DNA from: Desmodus rotundus
Lineage: Eukaryota > Chordata > Mammalia > Chiroptera > Phyllostomidae
Direction of reading: 5' to 3'
Assembly: GCF_022682495.2 (NCBI RefSeq)
Contig: NC_071387.1
Coordinates: 147,730,347-147,794,346, forward strand
Length of the DNA: 64,000 nucleotides
The notes beneath the pieces are model-generated. The model was given only the letters and a program-made list of their open reading frames with translations. It was not told the DNA's origin and searched no databases. Positions within the stretch are counted from its first letter, which is position 1, and every line of letters begins with the position of its first letter. Shown one piece after another: positions 57,253 to 64,000 of this stretch. Made by a program: the position numbers and the translations under genes.

Positions 57253-59659
57253 CACCAGCCAAGAGGCAGACTGGCAGGCCAGGTGCAGTGGATTGCAGGG
57301 ATGAGGATTCCCCCCGGGGTTTCCCGCCTAGTCGTGGAGGGTTATGAGCCCACACTGCCATATTTATCTCTGCCTCCCGGGCCCCCTGAGCCTAGCCTGC
57401 CTTCAGGGACCCAGACCTGGCTTTGACTTGGTGAACAGACTCCAATCACACTTCCTATTTTTGGTCTGCTTTATCCCAAATCCTCACTTCTCATCATCTG
57501 AGTTTAATCAACCCTTCCATAGTAATTTTGTCAGTCAGTTGGGAACCCCTCTCATGGACTGGATGCCAGAAACAATCAGCATGCAGAAGCTAATGAAGTT
57601 TTTCTATTAAAGGGGAGAAAGAGAGAGAAAGAGAAAGAGTTAGACATATATACAAACACAGTATTTTTTTTTTTAAGCAGCTAATACTAAGATGATGAGC
57701 CTCTGTCTGTCTGGCCTGAGGAGAAACCTACAAGGAGTCCTTTTGCTTCCTTCAGAGAACTCTCCACAGCCGCGCCTGTCTGGGAAAAGGGCCCTGCAAG
57801 ATCAAAAGGACTGCACCCAACCCGCTGTTCTTGCAGTTTTTCCCTGGCCTAGCTTGCCACCTACTGGCAAGAAGTAGGAGCTACAACCCAGGAGGAAGGA
57901 CCCAGGAAAAGAATGAAAGGACAGGAGCAAGGCAGCTACCCTTTGACAAGTATTAGCATTCTTAGATCTCCCAAGGCCCAGATCTGCCGGGAAGGCCCGG
58001 AGAAGAGGCACTTCTCACTCCTAAGCTGCTGTCGACGTCTGTGTCTCCCTAAAGAAAGACCATGAACAAGTGAATGGTCTTTGTGACCTTCACTGGCATA
58101 AAAGTTCCTTCCATTAGGAAACTGCACAAAAAGGAAAAGCATCAGAGAGAGGGGGAAATTTAAAATGCCCAGAGAAGCTACAGAAGACTGCCCCGGAGAG
58201 TTTCACAATCAGTCTGTCGGCAGACGTCATCAAGAACGCGTGAGCCCACAGCAGTGGGGCCAACGGACAAAGCGCAGGAGAAAGCAGTTCACAGCTCTTC
58301 CCAGGAACTTGAACTTGTGAGCCCCAACTTGAAGGAGCACCAATAACGGTAGAGCCCAAAACGACCCCTACCTTAATGTTAACACTTACACTGACCTTCA
58401 AATGGAAAGATTCTGTGAAAAAGTAATATCCTTACCAAACTCATATAAAATGATAAATTTCTAAATGTATTAAACATATCAAAGCATATCACGCAAATTT
58501 AATTTCAAGATCTTCTTTTTCCAAACACACACCCTTGTAACATCATGAACATCTCACTAACAGCAAGACCTTTCAAAAATGACTTTCTTTTTTTCAAGCT
58601 GTAATTTTGTACCCCAATTTTCTCCACATCCTGAGTGGGGTGGGGGAAGGGGGGGAATGAGAATAAGGAAGACCAACTACCAGTCCTCGTTAACCTCCAC
58701 TCTCACTTGTCAGAAATTGGCCTAATGAGCTTCAAATAAATTTTAAATGTCAAGGTCTTTGCTCTATTTAAAGTGCACGCGAATTTCAGGTTAATCATGA
58801 CAGATTGACCACACGAAATCATTTCCTGTTCCTCTCAACAGTCAACTAAAGCGACAATGACAAAATAAAAAAGCTATTACCCACAAGGACAAGGAGAATG
58901 AGAGGAGACAAGAGCAGACAGGGATATTGGCACATCAGGGGAAGGCTGAGGAATGGGGGACGTCCCAGAGCAGTGTATTGCCACCTAAGAGCTCCCAGAG
59001 AACAGTGCTGCTGAGAAGCACAGAATTCAGTCAGCCAAACCGCTGAGGGCCCTGGGGCTCTAGAGGCACCTGGAATCAAAGGCAGAGTAAAGCAAGGGGG
59101 TAGAGAAAAAGGACTTGGTTAAAAGTCTATACATAGTCGGAAGCTAGGCACCATCCCCAACACCATTCCCACAGAGCAGGTGACTCCCTTCCTCACCCAG
59201 CGCCATGTTCCCTGCACCACCTCCACTGCAGACAGAGGATTATTCTCTGTAGGTCAGGCCTGAGAGGCTCAAAATTCTGAGCACAGCAATGGGTCCCAAT
59301 GCTATGGCATGGGGCCCCCCAAAAAACAGGTTAAACAAGACTTGAGAGTGAGCTCAGCCCCTCTCCTTCCCCTGCACCCTGAATGACAGCGACCAGGTTT
59401 ATATGTCACTGTGGACTCACAGTGTAAACACTCGCTATTCAGTTAACCAAAATTATGTCACAATCATTACTGACTTAACCAAAAACCGTGAAATAACTAT
59501 AGGGAGTATTGGGAGATTACGGGTGGTGGAGAGAAAAGAGTTTGAGCCTAAACTACTATCACAGAAGTATGTAGATCATGCATAATTAATACCTGAAATA
59601 GCAGTTAAAACTTAACAGTTGTAAGAGGGCAGGTAGCATCAAAAGAAACCATTAAAAGA
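57253..59659. other. Unannotated stretch of 2.4 kb
   Basis: No gene or named repeat. A GA-rich microsatellite lies at 57611-57640 and a short T-run at about 57664-57675. Overlapping frames of 60-95 codons show no domain. Confidence 0.5.
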
Positions 59660-59963
59660 ATAGAAAGTAATTGCCTCTAGGGTGAGTCAAGGAAATGGGG
59701 AGGAGTGGGGAACTGTTCTTTTTCTTTATAAGACTTGTACTATATTATTTTCCAATTATATACATGAGTTACTTTGACAAATATTTTTAAAATTAAAATA
59801 GCTAAGGAGTTTCACTCTGGGGAGACAGAAGAGCGCTGGAGATGAACGGTGGACAGGGTTGCGTTACAGCGTGAGTGAGCCTAATGCCACTGAGCTCTCC
59901 ACCTAAAAATGGTTGAAAAGGGAAATCTATGTTATGTATGTTCATCAAAATAAGTAAATTTTT
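59660..59963 (+). repeat. Old L1 3' UTR remnants
   Basis: 'gaaagtaattgcctctagggtgagtcaaggaaatgggg ... ttttctttataagacttgtactatattattttcc' and, after about 59815, 'tctggagatgaacggtggacagggttgcgttac ... taatgccactgagctctccacctaaaaatggttgaaaaggg' are sense 3'-end sequences of old L1-type elements. The HAL1 inserted in the A/T-rich tail of the second piece. Confidence 0.65.
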
Positions 59964-61677
59964 AAATTATACTTTATTGATTATGCTATAACAGTTTTTC
60001 CAATTTTTCCCCCTTTATCCCCCCTCCACCCTGTACCCCCTAACCCTCGAGCATCCCCCCGCTTAGTTCATGTCCATGGGTTGTACATATAAGTTCTTTG
60101 AGTTCTCTGTTTCCTAAACCATTTTTATCTCTCCCCATCTATTTAATGCCCACCAAGTATGCTGCTTCTTCCCTGTACCTTTTCCCCCCTATTCCTCACT
60201 TCCCCCTCCCCACTGAAAACCCTCCAGGTGATGTCCATTTCTCTGATTCTGTTCCTGTTCTAGTTGTTTGCTGAGTTTTTGTTTTCATTTTCTTTTCTTT
60301 TAGGTTCATTTGTTGATAGTTGTGAGTTTGTTGTCATTTTACTGTTCATATTTTTTATCTTTTCTTAGATAAGTCTTTAGCATTTCATATAATAATGGCT
60401 TGGTGATGATGAACTCCTTTAACTTGACCTTATCTGGGAAGCACTTTACCTGCCTTTCTATTCTAAATGATAGCTTTGCTGGATAGAGTCATCTTGGATG
60501 TAGGTCCTTGCCTTTCATGACTTCAAATACTTCTTTCCAGCCCTTTCTTGCCTGTAAGGTTTCTTTTGAGAAATCAGCTGATAGCCTTATGGGCACTCCT
60601 TTGTAGGTAACTCTTTCCTTTCCTCTTGCTGCTTTTAAGATTGTCTCTTTGTCTTTAATCTTGGGTAACTTAATGATGATGTGCCTTGGTGGGTTCCTCT
60701 TCAGGTCCAGCTTCTTTGGGACTCTGGACTTCCTGGAAGTCTATTTCCTTCGCCAGATTGGGGAAATTTTCCTTCATTATTTGTTCAAATAAGTTTTCAA
60801 CTTCTTGCTCTTGTCTTTCTCCTTCTGGCACCCCTATAGTTCAGATATTGGAATGTTTAAAGTTGTCCCAGAGGTTCCTAAGCCTCTCTACATTTTTTTG
60901 AATTCTTGTTTCTTCATTCTTTTTTGGTTGGATATTTATTTCTTCCTTTTGTCCCAAATCATTGCTTTGAGTCCTGGTTTCCTTCCTGTCACTGTTGGTT
61001 CCCTGAATATTTTGCTTTATTTCATTTTGGGTATCTTTCTTTTGTTCTTTCATTTTTCAACCAAGCTCAATCAGTTCTGTGAGCATTTTGATTATCAGGA
61101 CTTTAAATTCTCCATCAGATAGGTTGGCTATATCCTCCTCACTTAGCTCTCTTTCTGAGGTTTTGCACTGTTCTTTCATTTGGGCCATATTTCTTTGCTC
61201 AGGGCCCCTGATAAGTTGTAAGGGGGTGGTGCCTTAGGTGTTCACCCAGCCCCAGGATCCTCCTTGCTGTGTACTTTGGTGCTGCCTGTGGGGATGGGGC
61301 CAGAGAGGGAACAGTGCAGCCCACCTGCTTGTCTCTGGTGTACTTTTCAAGGAACTCTCAAACTCTCCTGTGAGACTGGAAGATTCTGCCCCGTGGCAAC
61401 CACTGTAGTCCACAGCCCCCTCTGAGTCTCAGTTTCCCCTTAAGTCAGCCCCGCCCACACAGTCCTTGGCCCCACCACGGTTTCTCTCCATCTGCTGCCT
61501 TACCAGTCTGGTTGTTCTGGTTGATTTTTTTCTTTAATTCTGTGGTCGGAGTTCCATGCAGTTTGATTTCCTGGAGCTTCTGGTTGTTTATTGATTTTAG
61601 ATTGGTTGTGTTTCTCCTTCTGGTTGTGCGAGGAAGCGAAGGGTTTCTACCTATGCCTCCATCTTGGCCGGAACTCT
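59964..61677 (-). mobile_element. Complete HAL1-type (half-LINE) retrotransposon, 1.7 kb
   Basis: A minus-strand L1-derived element with a 5' UTR and ORF1 but no ORF2. The perfect 18-bp direct repeat caaaataagtaaattttt lies on both sides (59946-59963 and 61678-61695), so both ends are original. From right to left it has: a 5' end with 'gttccggccaagatggagg' (about 61655-61674), a 5' UTR of about 0.49 kb, a broken ORF1 (about 61188-60339), and a 3' UTR of about 0.37 kb ending 'aatcaataaagtataattt'. Such elements must borrow the reverse transcriptase of full L1. The single old nonsense and frameshift events and the perfect flanks make it fairly young. An alternative is an ordinary L1 that lost ORF2 by deletion before or after insertion. 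Confidence 0.88.
60339..61188 (-). pseudogene. L1/HAL1 ORF1 (RNA-binding protein), broken
   Basis: This is the ORF1p-type chaperone gene of the HAL1 element. It starts MAQMKEQCKTSE at 61188 and continues ELSEEDIANLSDGEFK. It then has a coiled-coil, K/E/Q-rich section (61053-60850), the RRM-region entry after KHSNI (about 60845) with IGVPEGE, then DFQEVQ, then the CTD-like LSADFSKETLQARKGW (about 60570-60520) and KLSF ... FPDKVKLKEF, ending at TAA 60339-60341. Damage: stop TGA (from CGA) near 61063, another TGA at about 60842, a one-base frameshift near 60715 at the PKKLD segment, and a TGA at about 60495. At least two of these are CpG-type C-to-T changes. Length is about 283 codons, short of typical mammalian ORF1p (around 330-350). 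It is not functional as it stands. Confidence 0.88.
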
Positions 61678-61695
61678 CAAAATAAGTAAATTTTT

Positions 61696-61868
61696 TAATT
61701 AAAATAGCATTTGATAATTAAATCAGGAATGACTGGTCAGCCATTAGTTGCCACCTACATCATGTGGCAAGGCAAAATGGTTTTTCTTATAAGAACAAAC
61801 TTAGACTTTAGTGTCAAGCTAGTTGGTCCAGGGCATTTGTTAACTACACTCAGAAAGTTATCAAAGGA
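61696..61868. other. Short unannotated spacer
   Basis: It begins with the continuation of the old L1 tail's A/T-rich sequence, then plain DNA. Confidence 0.5.
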
Positions 61869-62093
61869 GCCCTGGCTGGTGTGGTTCAGTGGGTTGGGCA
61901 TCGCCTTGCAAAGCTAAAGGTCACCATTTTGATTCCTGGTCAGGGCACGTGCCTGGGTTATGGGTTTGGTCCCTGGTTGGGGAGCATAGGAGAGGCAACC
62001 AATCAATGTTTCTATCTCATGTCAATGTTTCTCTCCCTCTCTTTCTCCTCCCTTCCCCTCTCTCTAAAAATAAATAAATGAAATCTTTTTTTT
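61869..62093 (+). repeat. VES SINE, copy 6
   Basis: The head is 'gccctggctggtgtggttcag' at 61869, followed by a degenerate B box ('ttttgattcctggtcaggg'), 'gcacgtgcctgggttatgggtttgg', the doubled 'caatgtttct' motif, a CT-rich stretch and a taaata-type tail. The direct repeat aagttatcaaa (61855-61865 and 62094-62104) is a perfect target duplication. It is the best-bounded VES here. Confidence 0.96.
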
Positions 62094-62104
62094 AAGTTAT
62101 CAAA

Positions 62105-62454
62105 TGATATGATAGACACAAAACTGAAGATGACAAGAACAATAGAACGTGAATTTAGACCTCAAAGACTGTAGACTCGAAGGAAAGGAGAAGCGACAGC
62201 AACAATTTAGACGTAAGACTCTAACATGTAGTTTGTGTGACCACACAGACCATGCCTCGTACCCACCACGCCATGAGTGTTTGTCAGTGCTAAAAAAGCA
62301 CACAAGAAACAGATCATTGCTATGGCATTGCGATAACAAAGTTCTGTAAAACTTAATTCTGTTCCAATGGACATGCATTTTGGTTTTTTGTTTGTTTTGC
62401 TTTGTTTCGTTTTAAGTTTCTGCAAAAACTTTAGTCTTTGTGGAAAGGAAATTC
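62105..62454. other. Unannotated stretch
   Basis: Nothing recognised beyond a T/G-rich run at about 62380-62415. Confidence 0.5.
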
Positions 62455-62760
62455 AAAAAAATTTTTTAATTTATTTTTCAGTTACAGTTGGCATACAATA
62501 TTATATCAGTTTCAGGTGTACAACATAGTGATTAGACACTTACATACCTTATGAAGTGATCACCCCAGTAAGTCCAGTACCCACCTGGAGCCATACATGG
62601 TTATTACAATATTATTGACAGTAATCCCTACACTGTACTTTACAGTCATAAAAAAGAATGAAATCTTCCATTTGCAACAACATGAATGAGCCCAGACAGC
62701 ATTATGCTAAGGGAAGTAAATCAGATAAAGAAAGACAAATACCATACGATTTCAGTTCTA
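62455..62760 (-). repeat. L1 3' end with inverted 5' part
   Basis: 62455-62640 is a reversed L1 3' UTR end, starting with its T-run and then 'cagttggcatacaatattatatcagtttcaggtgtacaacatagtgattag ... tattacaatattattgacagtaatcc'. At 62645-62760 the direction flips to sense L1 sequence ('cataaaaaagaatgaaatcttccatttgcaacaacatgaatgagcc ... gacaaataccatacgatttcag'). The flip inside one element suggests twin priming. Confidence 0.8.
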
Positions 62761-62769
62761 CATAGGCAA

Positions 62770-63045
62770 TGCCTTTTGGGTTTTTTGTTTGTTTGTTTTT
62801 GTTGTTTTGTTTTTGTTTCATTTTATTGTATTGTTTCCATTACCATCTAGTACTGTTATACCCTGCTCCCCCCAGAAATCTCCACACTGTTGTCCATGTC
62901 CATGAGTCCTTTTTCCTTTTATCTCAATCCCTCCACCCCCTCACCAACCCCCTTAGCTGTCATCTGCTCTCTATCTATGAGTCTGTCTCTATTTTGCTTG
63001 TTAATTCAGTTTGTTCATTAGATTCCACATATGAGAGAGATCACT
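62770..63045 (-). repeat. Further L1 3' end fragment
   Basis: A T/G-rich run (62780-62840) is followed by 'ccattaccatctagtactgttatacc ... cacactgttgtccatgtccatgagtcc ... gtctgtctctattttgcttgttaattcagtttgttcattagattccacatatgag'. This resembles the reversed 3' region of L1 and may be a separate insertion next to the preceding one. Confidence 0.65.
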
Positions 63046-64000
63046 GAACAGATGTTTAAAGAGTATTCCAAGCAGAGCCAATGTTGTCCCCTGGGGTCCA
63101 TGCAGTTGAGCACACCGCACCCTTGTAACTGGTAAGGCTGCCGTCTGAAGCTGCAACTGCTTTACCATAAAAGCTTTGAAATAAAGTCAACAAGTGATTA
63201 TATAGGGCAAAGCGATGCTCTCTCTGAAAATGTTACTCTGAAAAGAGAGACTGGCAGTTTGAGGGGGAGGACGTGGGTGTGGAGAGGATGCGGGCTGATT
63301 AGTGGCCTCATATTTGCTAATTCTCTTGGTCCTGCCATCCTCACCTTTCCCTTGTGTAAACAAACCCAAAAAGTCTCACCTGAGAAAACTGGGCAGATTT
63401 TCCAACCACCCAGCAGAAGCAAGCAAGACAATTCATAAAGAGCCTCAGGAGCTTAGAGGAGAGCTATATGCCTGGCATTGCCCTCTTTCTTCTGCCAGCT
63501 TCATTGCTCATCTTTTATTCATGTTTCCACTACAGTGAGGCAAGTCTTTGATTTTCATTCTGATGTACCTCCATGTCCCACAAACATGCTTTCTGGTGAA
63601 ATGCTAGATCTAATACATTACTGTTAACACCAAACAATTTGATAGAGCTCCTTAGAATGTGCATATAGGAGCACTTGCCTCCCAGTCATCTAATAAGGGG
63701 CTTACCCGAGACACCACCTCAGGTATTCCTGGGAATTTTAGAGAATTTAGTTCAGTTTAGTTTCTCTACAGCAGGGATCCCATGAACACTTTGGTTCTGT
63801 TACATTTCTACTGTAGTGTTACTTGCGCCCTTTTTAGATCCCCATGGAACTGTGAGCCTCTTTTGAGAAGACGCTATTTTGTTCAAGGTTGAAACAGCAG
63901 TAAGAATTGATAGAAATAGAGAAATAAATCTATGGGTAGAAATAAAGCAGACGTTGCAGATGTCCCGTGCCCATGACCTCAGCCCACTGTGGAGGGCCCC
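63046..64000. other. Unannotated stretch to the window end
   Basis: No gene, exon or named repeat can be supported. Confidence 0.5.

Noticed and set aside
61190..61677. Independent promoter or gene upstream region
   Set aside because: This is the 5' UTR of the HAL1/L1 element; any promoter activity would belong to the retrotransposon.

Overview
The window looks like nuclear DNA of a bat, most likely a yangochiropteran. It holds six copies of a tRNA-derived SINE whose 5' end reads roughly 'gccctggctggtgtggctcag', which is the VES family of bats. It also carries relatively well-preserved DNA transposons (two mariner deletion derivatives, two hAT-type elements, three short TA-flanked MITEs), which are unusual in most mammals but known from bats. 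The background is ordinary mammalian repeat sediment: L2, MIR, L3/CR1-like, MaLR-like LTR, MER5A and old L1 pieces. The base composition is AT-rich and the DNA is non-coding.

I see no intact protein-coding gene and no exon with convincing splice sites. The window is intergenic or deep-intronic. The only gene-derived sequence is a decayed processed copy of RPL29 at the left edge. The longest open frame (180 codons, near 3.8-4.3 kb) has no recognisable content.

Layout: 0-8 kb has the RPL29 retropseudogene, LTR-like repeats and sparse MIR/L2. 8-11 kb has a VES SINE and a long L2 interrupted by a MITE. 11-20 kb is quiet, with MIRs, two poly-G runs and a perfect 17-bp hairpin. 20-26 kb has L1 and L3/CR1 remnants, a VES, and an LTR-like repeat split by a hAT element. 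27-35 kb has MER5A, a MITE, two long L2 tracts, a pair of roughly 150-bp inverted copies about 4 kb apart, and a long pre-miRNA-like hairpin. 35-44 kb is mostly unannotated. 44-52 kb has an L1 reverse-transcriptase fragment, VES copies, an isolated L1/HAL1 5' end and an internally inverted L1 tail. 52.9-54.6 kb is a cluster of mariner, hAT and mariner elements beside an AGAT-rich tract. 59.9-61.7 kb is a complete half-LINE (HAL1-type) insertion on the minus strand with a perfect 18-bp target-site duplication. 62-64 kb has a VES and rearranged L1 tails.

The elements do not act together as a system. Their nesting gives relative ages: L2/MIR are oldest, then LTR and old L1, then DNA transposons, HAL1 and VES. 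The most interesting items are the 34.2-kb hairpin, the complete HAL1-type element, the DNA-transposon cluster and the inverted pair at 30.8/34.9 kb. Family names were assigned by eye from remembered consensus sequences, without a repeat database.
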